Source: Antedon mediterranea
Taxonomy: Eukaryota; Echinodermata; Crinoidea; Comatulida; Antedonidae
DNA: 64,000 bases
Direction of reading: 5' to 3'
Assembly: GCF_964355755.1 (NCBI RefSeq)
Contig: NC_092674.1
Span: forward strand, 19,301,001 to 19,365,000
In this document: in pieces, positions 23,401 through 33,604 of the stretch
How positions within the stretch are numbered: position 1 is the stretch's first letter
Layout of the letters: each line of letters starts with the position of its first letter
The notes under the pieces: model-generated
What the model saw: the letters and a program-made list of their open reading frames with translations, nothing else
Database searches by the model: none
Told to the model about the DNA's origin: nothing
Position numbers and translations under genes: made by a program

Positions 23401-24558
23401 AACCCATGATTACAACTTAAGAAGTATGTTTATGTTCCTGTGGTTAGATTCAGAAAGGTCATTTAATTATCACTGTAGCATGTCCGCATTTTGTGGAATA
23501 GACTATTTACATATTGTAAAGGAAAATTTAAAAACATTTTATTTGTCTCTTTACCATAATTAATTTATAAAATATTTGTATTTGCATTTAATTTAATTTA
23601 ATTTTGTTGTCATTTTTTCGTGGTAAAAAAGTAGAAAATTTTGTTCTCTGAAAGGCAATCGAGTTATGTGCATATTTATGACGTTTTTGCAAAATTATGC
23701 ATAATAGTGTTTACTTTATTAAGAAACATAAATCACAGTCCATGTTCTTTCTAAATTTTGCATGCAGTTTAACTTCAAATGTGTTTATGATAATTCGACA
23801 GTTACGGTTTTTAAATTCTATAAGAACTTTTGTAATAATGTTTTCCTAGATTTTTATTGGGAAACAGTCTGCAGAGCATACCAGCAAGAGCTTTTCAAGG
23901 CAAATATTTTACCGAGATGTAAGTATTTTTGTTTCCTAACTGCTCAGCTAAACATCGAACTATGAATTAGCTTTTGTCAGATTGGTTAATATTGCTCTTT
24001 TGTAAATTAAATCAAATTAGGCCTAATTTACTATCGATAGTAATTTGAAAAGATTGTTGAGCAACTAATGTTGGTTATTCCATGCAAAGTGGTCTTACAA
24101 GTTATTCATATATTTTTTCCAGCTCACTCAAAGAAAACCAAATTCGATTTATAGATAAGGATGCCTTCGTTGCTGTGGACTATGTCCATAGACTGTGAGT
24201 TAAGAGTATGCGTAAAACAATGCTACAAAAAGGCATTTTATTTGTATAGTATATAAACGGTAATGCAAAAGAAAATTTTTGGTTATTCAGTTTTTTAGTT
24301 CTATTGTCTCACTTCTCTACAGTTATACATATTTAGTATGGTCATGTAAACCAGAATTTGATATAGATATCATTATAATCTTAATAATAGTTATTATTCA
24401 TTATAATTATTATAATGTCTTAAATGAATGAAAATCCATTATTACAGTAAATCTAATGATTCTTATTCCTCTTTAATCAATAATTTATGTAGACGGCTTT
24501 CAAACAACAAACTTACGGAACTACCAAACATTGTTAACTTACGAATAGAATATATACT
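17469..24558 (+). CDS. Receptor gene 1 exons 2-10: LRR repeats
   Basis: Nine small exons (72, 60, 69, 72, 78, 72, 69, 72 and 66 nt), each about one LRR, all phase 2 in and out. Examples are YLRDNNLKKIDTNAL, FLLGNSLQSIPARAFQG and RLSNNKLTELPNIVNL, with the LxxNxLxxI/L core. Each is flanked by a T-rich acceptor and a GTAAG or GTGAG donor. The last three have close matches on the minus strand of gene 2 (53881-53949, 53631-53702, 53251-53316), which supports the exon borders. Long introns between them hold repeats, listed separately. Confidence 0.82.
19456..19676. repeat. Trinucleotide-rich low-complexity tract (ACT/GCT/ACC)
   Basis: Degenerate runs of CTACTACTA, GCTGCTGCT and ACCACCACC follow one another. 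They give long but meaningless open frames (poly-Ala, Thr or Ser) on both strands. Confidence 0.85.
19677..20450 (+). mobile_element. LINE (non-LTR retrotransposon) remnant
   Basis: The segment near 20030-20130 encodes a LINE reverse-transcriptase signature (YYRPISLLSVFSKIIEKLMY). Further on, 20265-20330 matches the ERKVETLFL.VFIQDNLKW segment also seen at 54.9-55.0 kb. The 5' part from GCATATACGTCGTCCGATAT recurs at 22411 and, inverted, near 63890. Many stops are present, so it is a fossil copy in intron 5 of receptor gene 1. Confidence 0.8.
20495..20615. repeat. (ACT)n-type degenerate microsatellite
   Basis: Interrupted CACTACTACCA-type units. They directly follow the LINE remnant and could be its expanded tail region. 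Confidence 0.75.
21030..21250 (-). repeat. tRNA-derived dispersed repeat, inverted copy
   Basis: It contains, inverted, the whole family plan: GTGCTGTTCCGC, GAATGTTAAAGAGTCGCTATC, the tRNA-like core (21163 downward, AGTGGTCTAATGGTTAGGAC) and the CCGGGCGGTTTAGAATTAATG end. The 3' part of the tRNA-like core is degenerate. It lies directly before the exon at 21289. Confidence 0.78.
21718..21779 (+). repeat. G-rich (GGGTGTGGGTG)n tract
   Basis: Runs of three to six G are separated by short TG spacers over about 60 bp, so the plus strand could form a G-quadruplex. It lies 50 bp before an LRR exon of receptor gene 1. Confidence 0.8.
22405..22672 (+). mobile_element. LINE remnant, second piece
   Basis: Nearly the same sequence as 19677-19945, from GCATATACGTCGTCCGATAT to the AAGAAGGGTAG...CCACATTTA segment. 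It is truncated before the RT motif. The same piece lies inverted at about 63600-63890 in the gene 2 arm, so it was there before the duplication. Confidence 0.75.
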
Positions 24559-25266
24559 GTGAGTGTTTATGTTCTTACTCTTTTGTTGGTAACTTATAAT
24601 CTTGACTGGTGGTAGCACATGCAATACAATTTGTATTCAATGTGGAATATTGCTTTAAACTAAAAACAAATTACAAAACTGGTATCTCGTACGTTTGATC
24701 TTGTAGCCTACAGCATAGTAACTTATACTGTATGTACACATTATTTATTTGGTACATAAAATAATTATAGTACCGTATTTAAAATGACCCTTTTTATTTA
24801 CCTGATACACATTTAGGAACCATTCGGTAAATTAACTCATTTTAAAACGACTAAGATGAACAAATCTTTGTGAATGTCATTGTCACAGATATTATCCGTT
24901 AAGTTGATTTATTTCCAATACATCACCTAAAAGAGTTTAGGCCTACTATAATATAATAAAAGATAAAGGCGAAATAATTTAACATTAGTTTTAGTACATT
25001 AAAAGCATTGAAAGCAATTGCTTCTACAGAATTCATCAACAACAAAAAAGTCCGTGATTAACTATTTAACGCCCTCTTCGTAATGTTACGTTCCTCTTCC
25101 AAACTTTTTACAAATACATTACTTATAGGTCAAGAATAAGTATCTTAAATGTAATATAAATTGAGAATCATTTTGCAGTTCTGATAAAATTACTCTGTGA
25201 GGATTTCAATCCATCATACTGATAGTTTTATATCGAAAGGTTGAAAAAAAAACACTGCCAGTTTAA

Positions 25267-28200
25267 AGGGGGGTTCCGGGTTTAAAATGAATAGTAAAAA
25301 ATGTAAAATATATTTGTTTGTCTCTTGAACGGTAAAAGTTTCAATTTATATAAGCGCCCAGTGAAGCAGAACGAAGGCTGTGAAATCAGGCCAGATTACA
25401 AGTGCAGCTACGGCAAAATCACACTGTGGTTACAAAATAGGAAATTCGTGAAATGGTCCGTCTTCCGACGACTCGTTATCATTAACCATATCAATTACTT
25501 TTGTAAAATTATACTTATCTGATGTAATTTTAGTCGGTCTTCCCATTTATAAAGTCAATTTTTTTATGAAAATTCATCAAAATAGTGAAAAAATAGATAT
25601 GTTTGCACTTTACGTTTGCCGATTTTCGCCCCGAATTAGGGAAAAATCAAAATCAATGAAGCGTAACGTATACTGTACATTCCTGCTGAGGATCGGATCG
25701 AGCGAGACGACGATACACGTGCTCTCTCTGCTGCCCATGCCTGGCATCGTCACGTGATAAGCAGATACAACAATACCAAACTGGTCGGGTCGAGTATACC
25801 CCGTCTATAATCACAACATGAACGATATACAGTATTTGATTGAAGGTCAACTCGACCTAACGGCAGGCCCGTATCCAGGGGGGGTGCGTTGGGTGCAGAC
25901 GCACCCCCCCCCCCCAAGTCCCAAAAGGTCCACTATTTCCTCGGTTGGTATTTTTTCTTGTCTTGTTTAACTAAAGACAATATCATTATATATATACAAA
26001 ATTTACATTATCAATGGTATACAAACAAAAATATGCTAATATAAAATGAAAAAATACCGGTAATTAAATTACGGAATCTGAACTGACTACAAACTCGATG
26101 TAAAACATGCGCAGTCGATCATGTGACGACAAGCAATAGCTTAGCGCTTCGTGTACGCGGTACGCGGTAAAGTGTTTGCTGGTGAAATACAACTTAACGT
26201 CAGGGAACACGTGTACTTTTTGTCGGGGAATATAGTATACAGTAAAAAGCGTTCGCGTTCACTTCGTAGCTAGCTTCAGCGCCTAGAAAACCGCGACGTT
26301 TCATTGACCGTGAGAGTACGTCAGAGTGATATTATGCACTTTATATGCATTCATTATTGCCAGCGATCTAACTTACTACTAAACAATAGCTAGGTACGCA
26401 CTTGTCTGGCGGTATCCCTTTGTACGAATCGTTCAACGTTGGGTCGAGACGCGTGATATCAAGTTTCATCCAGGGACCAAAATGTGTAATGTGTTATTTT
26501 CCAGGCGAAGTTTACCGACGGTTACGTCGTGTACTGCGTCGACGTACGCTACACTACAGCAAAAACGAATTATGTTAATTGTTCGTTTGTTCACCAATTT
26601 TTTAATTTACAAGTAACCTTCGGGTACCGTGGGGCACCTAAAATAAAATTTTCATCCATTAATAAACAAAAAAACATGCCATTTTCGCTTAGTTATTAGC
26701 TATAGTTATTACATTTTCAATATCCTGTATGTCATGAATTTCTCACCACTCGGAAGTCCAGATGGTACGCATGCATACACCTGGAAGGAATAAACTTTTT
26801 CCCCCCGACTGAAAAAGGTCTACGCTTGCGTTTTTTAAGCCTCTAGGCCTGATGTTTCCAAAGTATAAAATGCAATTTTTTGAAGACCTGCAGCTCTAGT
26901 TTTAAACATTTTCTTAGCTCAGCCCCAACAATAAAGCTGGTCATATTTCGAAGAACAAGAAGTACATTTTCCGGGACCTAACATCTCTATTTTTCAAACA
27001 TTTCTTAGCTCAGTCACAACCCATGATAGGGACTTATATATTTTTTTTCATGTTTTGAAGTATAATAAGTCCAATTTCCGGGACCTCCAACTCTATTTTT
27101 CAAAATTTTCTTTGAACTTTTATTTTTTAAATTGAAAAATATGGATTGAAACAGTCATCGCGCATCGTTTTTTTGCACGCAGTATTTTATTTATGCATTA
27201 TAAAAAATTGAAAAAATGGCTACCCTAAATCTGATTAAAAAGACCTCAAATGACGCTAGAACGCGTTGCTTCCGGGGGCTTCGCCCCCCTGGACCCCCAC
27301 CGGGGCCCTTGGCGGCCCCTGGCCCTCAGCCTAGTGATGCTCGCTTCGCTCGCATAGCCCCCTCGTCGGGGAATGTAGCCCCCGCGTCGGGAAGATCCTG
27401 GCGCCACCCCTGCTGAGTTGGCCTCATCATGAAAGCGTTAAGTTCTGGTGTCCATCGTTCAACTAGCCCAGGCCACAACAGAGAGTCTTACATCAGTCTT
27501 TGGCCTTGGCGGCCCCCTGGCCCCCAGCCATTGTTGCTCGCTTCGCTCGCACCCCCCCATTATAAATGCTGCATACGGGCCTGCTAACGGAATGGTATAG
27601 ATAATATAGCTCGAATGAGAGAGTTGGAATATTTGTGTAGTGCAGCCTATAGTAAAAGGCCTGGTAGTATCAATTCGCATAGGGTCTACTACACTAGCTA
27701 GCTCAATTTTTAACTGGGCCGGATCGGCTAGGTCTCCTTCCTACTACCTGGTCTACTTGCTTGATGCATGAGTATCCGCTTTTTTGGAGAGTAAACTAAG
27801 CCTATTTTATTTTAGACGATCGGGACACCATACGTGTGGACGGCGATCGGACCTTGTTTTGCTTCAATATTTACAGCCGATTTTGTAGAACGTTTTAGGT
27901 TTAGATTGTTTATGAGTTTGGTTGATAGGATGGGTTTTGTTATTTATGGGCCAATCGTCTAGTAGTAGGCTAGCTAGGGCTATGGGCCCCACTGTTTTAA
28001 CGTAGCCATCGCGGCATGGAATCCCTAGTCAGAATGGCTCTCGCCCATTAGGCTAGGCCTCGAGTAGTATTGTACGTGAAGCCGATAATACGATCTGTAC
28101 TATAGAGGTATAAAAATAGTATAATTTATGACTCCGTAATCTGTACTAAATTTTGTATAAATATATGCTACTACTGTTATTATTACACTTTAGGCCTAGC

Positions 28201-28538
28201 TTAGAAAATCTACAAAAAATGTATTTCACAATGATCGGGTGGTCGTCGTTTGACAGGGGAGAGAGATGTAAATCAGTTGACAAAGACAACGTACATGACG
28301 TCGCGAGTTTGGAATCCACTGGTGACGTGATTTTGTGAATATCTCATGAATATTAATGAGCTTCCCTAAGCTGCTGAAAAACAGACTTTCCATGAATTTA
28401 CCCTAAAATGTATATGAAATTTAATTTTTTTAATTTCTCGTTATTACTTCTTCATTCTGACATGTCTATATTGTTATAATATTTTTTATTTAATAAATAA
28501 ACGATATTTAAAAGCAATTTTAAACCCAGAATCCCCCT
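25267..28538. mobile_element. 3.3-kb DNA transposon with TTAA target duplication, Kolobok- or piggyBac-like, non-autonomous
   Basis: The element begins AGGGGGGTTCCGGGTTTAAA and ends with the imperfect inverse (TTTAAACCCAGAATCCCCCT); TTAA lies on both sides (25263-25266 and 28539-28542). The matching intron of receptor gene 2 (near 52540) has the empty site, CCAGTTTAATATTAT in gene 1 orientation. Purine-starting ends favour Kolobok over piggyBac, but this is not certain. No transposase frame was recognised. A second element (25864-27583) is nested inside it. Confidence 0.82.
25864..27583. mobile_element. Nested hAT-like element with GC-rich ends
   Basis: The ends are CAGGCCCGTATCCAGGGGG and the inverse of CAGGCCCGTATGCAGCA, flanked by CTAACGG on both sides (25857-25863 and 27584-27590). 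CAG-starting ends fit hAT, but hAT duplicates 8 bp and only 7 match here. Near the right end are two GC-rich blocks with GCTCGCTTCGCTCGCA and CCCCTGG repeats, far above the base composition around them. No transposase is evident. Confidence 0.68.
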
Positions 28539-28699
28539 TTAATATTATTTGTAATGTAATTGTTTTCCTTTTCTCTCTGGATCTATGCCTAAATGTGTCA
28601 CTTTGTGTCAGTATTATGACAATAATTACCACATACAGTAGTTACGTATTATAGGTAATACATTATTTTGCCACCAACTTACGACTGTGAATCTTCTAG

Positions 28700-28832
28700 A
28701 GATTTAAGCTGGAACAATCTGACATCTTTAGAAGACGGCCGGATATCTACAGTTGAGAACATTATTACACAACAATAATATTCAACACATTTCCAAAAAC
28801 ATCTTTTCTGATATGGCATCCCTTGAGAAGCT
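28700..28832 (+). pseudogene. Receptor gene 1 exon 11: double-LRR exon with 2-nt deletion
   Basis: The reading enters in phase 2 as DLSWNNLTSLEDGR and continues to GTTGAGAACATT, where gene 2 (52364-52230) has two more bases (GAACATACTATT). The frame then runs to TAA at 28776-28778. The rest of the exon, from AATATTCAACACATTTCC to the donor, still matches gene 2 closely. Length is 133 nt, which breaks the phase chain, against 135 nt in gene 2. Confidence 0.85.
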
Positions 28833-29112
28833 GTAAGTATAAGCCTATATATCAAGTCTAGTCGATTCGATTGCCGAACGGATAAGAAAGTCACAGCGAC
28901 AATGTCGGCGGCATATGTTCAAGACTCCCCTTCACCAAAATACTGGTGGTGGAAAACGTCTTCTCAGATATGGATTTAAAACGTATACATATGTTGCTCA
29001 TAAACCATAATCTAAACAAGTTATTAGGCCTTAACAGGTTCATTTAAAAAAAATCAAGTTTTAGTCTTCAAAGTTATCTAAAATAATACTTAATCATAAT
29101 ATTATTTTTCAG

Positions 29113-30055
29113 AATGCTTATGGGAAACAAAATTACCTATATAGAAGAAGGGGCATTTAGTGGAACTAATCTTCAGTTTCTGTAAGTTAATTACAATATT
29201 GATCCCGTGTACATAATAGTGCACGTTAAATAACTTGCAACAATATTAAACACAACAAAAAATATCCGTGTTTTTTTTAAAAAGATTTTAACAGAAAGTG
29301 TTATATACTGCATGCAGCCTTTATATGTTTTAAAGCAAACGAGATACGTTGAAATGTCACAACTCGAACATTTTAAGAAAAATAAATGCAATTTTGACGT
29401 AAAACGAGCAAAAAGGTGTTTTTAATTGTTCTACTGTACATATCAGAGGATGATCATGACGATGATGATGACGCCATTGAACTTAATTAAATGATAAAGT
29501 CGTTCATTTTTGTTATCGTCGTTTACAATTGTGTAGGCCTATTTTTTTATAATGTGTTAACTATTTTTTTTCTCCAGCTTCCTTTATGGGAATGGAATTA
29601 CTAACATTACGTACCAAACATTAAAAACCAATGGTAAAACGCTGAAATACATGTGAGATTTGTTACTATTCTAAAATAAGTAAAATAATACATTTTCGAT
29701 CTGTGTTATACATGTACGTTTTAATTAATTCAAAACTTAACCGAAACAAAGATATTTTATACTAATAAGTTTTTTTTTTCAGATATCTATTTGACAATAA
29801 ATTAGAGAAGATTGGGGAAAATGCTTTGTCACATATGACAGAAAATGGAACAATGTATGTTGATAGGAAAAATTAAATAAACAAACTCTCATTATTTCAT
29901 AACTGTATTGTTTATTATCCAAAACTATTAATATCATTATTTTCCATTATGTCAATGAACTCGCATGCACTTAATACAACCTTATCTTTATTTAGATATC
30001 TGAACTGCGGTGGACTACAATCACTTCCGAATGGTATAGAAAAACATATAAAAAC
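29113..30055 (+). CDS. Receptor gene 1 exons 12-15: LRR repeats
   Basis: Exons 29113-29181, 29578-29652, 29783-29854 and 29996-30055, all phase 2. They encode MLMGNKITYIEEGAFSG, FLYGNGITNITYQTL, YLFDNKLEKIGENAL and YLNCGGLQSLPNGIEKHI. Each has a nearly identical partner in gene 2. The last repeat contains a Cys (LNCGG) as often seen at the end of an LRR stack. They lie downstream of the frameshift, so they are untranslated unless the frame is bypassed. Confidence 0.83.
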
Positions 30056-31342
30056 GTAAACACATTTTTAATTACTATTTTGTCTTTTACACACATCGAC
30101 AACAAGAATATGATAATTATTGTAATCGAAACTATTGTTAATTTATTTTAGAAATTGTGAAGACACATATTATTGGATAGCCCATCGCCTCAAAACAATA
30201 AGTTACACATTCTTTATATGTTCACAGGTTTTATCTATATATAAATTTACGTAAGGGCAAAATTCGGTTAATCGCGCGTTACTTCTAGAAGATTTATTAT
30301 AAGGTATATAAAGTCGGTTGGTACTTTCGGTACTGATTTTAACCACTAAATGTAATCCTGTTTACTAATTAAGTTATTTGTTTGTTACTTTATTCCCTTT
30401 TACAAAAAACATAAACATACATAAATAATCATTACAAAACAAAAGAATAGAAAGAGGGAATCACAGCTTATAAGTAGAAACCACCTATTACAAAACAGTA
30501 TATATATAAATAGAAATATGAAAAAAGACACAAGGGCATAGGCAAACAAAATGTGACTTTAAAAAAAATGCAAACAATCTTTTTTTTTATCTTAACAACA
30601 AAAAGATAGTTTTCTCAGACAGTAATATGTAATTGTTCAGTTTTATTTATTAAAAAAAGAGAGACATAAACAACAAAATACCTGTTTTATTCAGAGTATT
30701 GCAAAAGTAATTTAATTTTGTATTTTATTTTAAAAGTTATAGATTCTTATGTAACTTACGAGTATCCGGTATTTCACGCCTAAGTTCAACCCCTTTACAG
30801 ACTAAATTAAACGCATTGTGTTATAAAATGAATGAATACATGAATGAGGCCGTTATTTGGTTGTTTTCATTTCTTGAAATACGTCCATCTTCATTTGATA
30901 TTACTTGATTTCCAATTTCTGAGTTCAATTCTTTTCCAAAAGTCAATCTAATTTTAGCCATTATTTACTTTTATTTCACCCTAAACATGCGCTTTCAGAT
31001 CGAAGAGCAGAGAGTCACTAAATAGTTTTTATATAGCAATAACATTTACAATACAACAGTAACAAACAAGAAGTAATTAATGAATATCTTTAAATAAGCT
31101 TTAAATTAATAAAGATTCGCTGTAGTTAGTGACGTACTCTAAGATAGGGTATGCTGTGGTTAACAACGCGAGTACATGTGAACTCTCTCTTATATAGTTT
31201 AAACGCATTAGGCTCATCCTGATGAGATATAAATTTAGACAATTTACTGCGAACTTTTGCATCTTATCAGTTATAGTACCTATGTTTTATACTAAGACAA
31301 TAATTGTTCAATAGTTATTTTTATAATGTTTTGTTTTACTAG

Positions 31343-31521
31343 TATTTGTGTTACTGATCATACGGACATCAATATAGACATTGTTGTAGATCTATTAAGG
31401 TATATTGATAAAGGTAGTGGGATGACGTGTAATTCAGAAACGAGAACTTACAGTCCATGCGAAAAGGGGACATACAAAATATTGTCGACCATGCATACAC
31501 CATGTACAAAGTGCCCTCCAG
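31343..31521 (+). CDS. Receptor gene 1 exon 16: linker and Cys-rich start
   Basis: The acceptor is TTTTACTAG and the donor GTAATTG; it enters in phase 2 and leaves in phase 1. The translation goes from ICVTDHTDINIDIVVDLL to CEKGTYKILS and CTKCPPG, the first unit of the GCC2/GCC3-like region. The gene 2 partner is 48592-48773, one codon longer. Confidence 0.82.
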
Positions 31522-31642
31522 GTAATTGATGGTATTGATTAACTATTTAAATTATTTTATGTCCATTATTTTGAATTTCATCTAACACATAAACGATTTT
31601 ATCTAAATTGTTGTTAGCAAACATTTTATTTCGTCGTTGCAG

Positions 31643-33423
31643 GTGGCTTCTATCAAGATAAACACGGAGTCATAGGAAGGATTGATTATAGAGAAACCTG
31701 TCAACAATGTCCTATTGGAAGTTTTTCAGATAATGCAGGAGCGGCGTCTATCGCGGATTGCCAGACGTGTCCATCTGGAACCAATACAAGTACATTTGCT
31801 AATCTAAATGCTTGTTATTGCCTCGACAAGTTCCATAGAACTGATCGATTTGGTCCATGCATGCCTTGTCCGGAGGGCGTTACATGCAATGGAGGATATC
31901 TGAATCTAACACGTGGATACTGGTGGTCCTGGGATTTCCCTGATAATTGTATTGTAGATGGAGAACAAAACAAAAGATCTTGTTTATCGGCGTACAACAC
32001 ATTTATAATTAATTTAAAAAACGACAAATTTCCAATTGACGATCCAAACAAACTAAAATATGCTGTATACAAAGGTCCATTACCACAAATTCACCTGTGT
32101 CCACTGGGAAATAATAGTTGTAGCATTGGATTGGAATTGAATGACACTTGTGCTAAAGGATATACTGGTTGGCTTTGTGCGGCATGTTCAAAAGGATATT
32201 ATCAGTTATTTAACGAATGTCACAAATGCCAAAGCCCTCTCCTAACTGTTGTCATATTCATTTGTGTTATTTTTGTAACGTTTGGAGTTATTTGTCTCAT
32301 TTGGAAATTACAACAAAAGAGTACCGACCACCACCGACAAACAAAACTAGATTCATTTGTGACATATCTAAAAATTGCTATAAACTTCTATCAGATTTTA
32401 GGTATACTGTCAGAAGTAACTGAAATTCACTGGCCTAAAAACTATGAATATGCTAGTAGAATACTTGAGTATTTTGACGTCATAAGATATATTAGTATGC
32501 TAAGCCCAAGATGTTTACTTGAATCTTGGAATGCATATTCGTCACTTCAAGTTGCTATTTGCACACCTGTTTTAATAGTAATAACTATGTCCGCCATTTA
32601 CCTTATGTTTTATACGTGGAATAAGTACCATGGGGTAATAACTGAGAGCCGCACACGTGACAAATGTATCATTGTGTCAATGCTACTTCTTTACCTTACA
32701 TATGCAACCACATGTGCAGACATCATGGCGGTTGGACCATGGTCAATTCGTTTATATAACATTACCGAAGATGGTAATGTCAGTAAGACAGTACTAACGT
32801 CAGACTACTCGATTGATCTGGACCAAAATCATGGATCTACATATCAAATCAACAAAACACTTGTTTACATTTCTCTAACATACATCATAGGCTTCCCATT
32901 GGTCATAGTTCTTATGCTATACTGTCTACATGTACATTGTGATCAGGAAGAAAAAAAACAGGATCAAGGAGGACGGATGATTGGTGTGAGGTTCTTTTGT
33001 GGACAATACAAAAACAGATTTTGGTTTTGGGAATCATTTGAGCTGTACAACAAGGCTCTGTTGGCACTCATTGCCAACTTAAAAGATGACGTGTCTTCAA
33101 GTTTGTCATACTCTTTGTTTTTTACTGTCATCTTTATTGTATTGCATTTGTACCTTCAACCAATGAAAGAGAAATCCGAGCAGAGATTCCAATTGTTGAC
33201 TCTTGTCTTTATCGTTGTCAATCTATCCATTGGGGCGATCGTAAACGTGGATCAAAATGTTAATGAAGATGACGTCATTGGTTTACTACACAGGTTAACT
33301 CCCGTTATTCTAATTATGCTGAATGTTTCTATCATGCTGGTCGTAATAGGTAAGGTATTTATCGATGGTCTACAATGGATATATAGGCCTATCAAACCAT
33401 CAGATTTAGCCAACTTCTTATAA
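31643..33423 (+). CDS. Receptor gene 1 exon 17: Cys-rich repeats and about eight membrane helices
   Basis: This is one long open exon. First come Cys-rich units (ETCQQCPIGSFSDNAG, CQTCPSGTNTST, CMPCPEGVTC), then a GYTGWLCAACSKGYYQLF segment that closes the extracellular part. Hydrophobic helices follow, among them LLTVVIFICVIFVTFGVIC, VLIVITMSAIYLMFY and LVYISLTYIIGFPLVIVLML, and later a YNKALLALIANL segment and the pair FFTVIFIVLHLYL and LTLVFIVVNLSIGAIV. The plan is that of animal multi-pass proteins with GCC2/GCC3 repeats, not a rhodopsin-type receptor. Splicing at 33349 (G|GTAAGG) leads to the exon at 33477; without splicing the frame stops at 33421-33423. Confidence 0.88.
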
Positions 33424-33476
33424 CACAAATAGTTTTTGAGTACTTTTATTAAATTATTTTATTCTCTCGTTTTCAG

Positions 33477-33604
33477 TTGATTTTTTGAAGAAACTTAAAA
33501 CAGACTGTTGTCGACGTCAGTTTAGTGGGGCACTGCTTCTTCAGTTCGATGATGAAAATGAGCTAGAAGAATCACACATTGAGGAAAACAATGTTATAAT
33601 ATAG
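33477..33604 (+). CDS. Receptor gene 1 last exon: acidic cytoplasmic tail
   Basis: The acceptor TTTTCAG joins in phase 1 to 33349. It encodes DFLKKLKTDCCRRQF, then a Glu/Asp-rich end finishing in ENNVII and a TAG stop. The gene 2 partner is 46522-46401. The CC and basic residues just after the last helix could be a juxtamembrane palmitoylation site (inference). Confidence 0.78.

Larger units (their letters stand above)
17541..31342 (+). other. Remaining receptor gene 1 introns without recognised content
   Basis: Nothing beyond AT-rich sequence was seen in 17541-18110, 18381-19331, 21902-22329, 22680-23849 (partly shared with the gene 2 arm), 29182-29577 and 30056-31342. The other introns hold the elements listed separately. 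Confidence 0.45.
15422..33604 (+). pseudogene. Receptor gene 1: LRR, Cys-rich, multi-pass membrane protein; one 2-nt frameshift
   Basis: Eighteen exons in phase: 15422-15627, 17469-17540, 18111-18170, 18312-18380, 19332-19403, 21289-21366, 21830-21901, 23850-23918, 24123-24194, 24493-24558, 28700-28832, 29113-29181, 29578-29652, 29783-29854, 29996-30055, 31343-31521, 31643-33349, 33477-33604. The order is signal peptide, LRRNT, an LRR stack, a Cys-rich linker related to GCC2/GCC3 (ephrin-receptor-like) repeats, a membrane region of about eight helices and an acidic tail; about 1,086 residues if the frame were whole. The LRR exons all break in phase 2. Exon 28700-28832 lacks 2 nt relative to gene 2, giving a TAA at 28776-28778. 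A cell-surface recognition receptor is inferred; the ligand is unknown. Confidence 0.8.

Noticed and set aside
25267-28538. Firm assignment of this element to piggyBac
   Set aside because: TTAA fits, but the ends start with AGGGGG instead of the usual CCC/CCT, so Kolobok is at least as likely.
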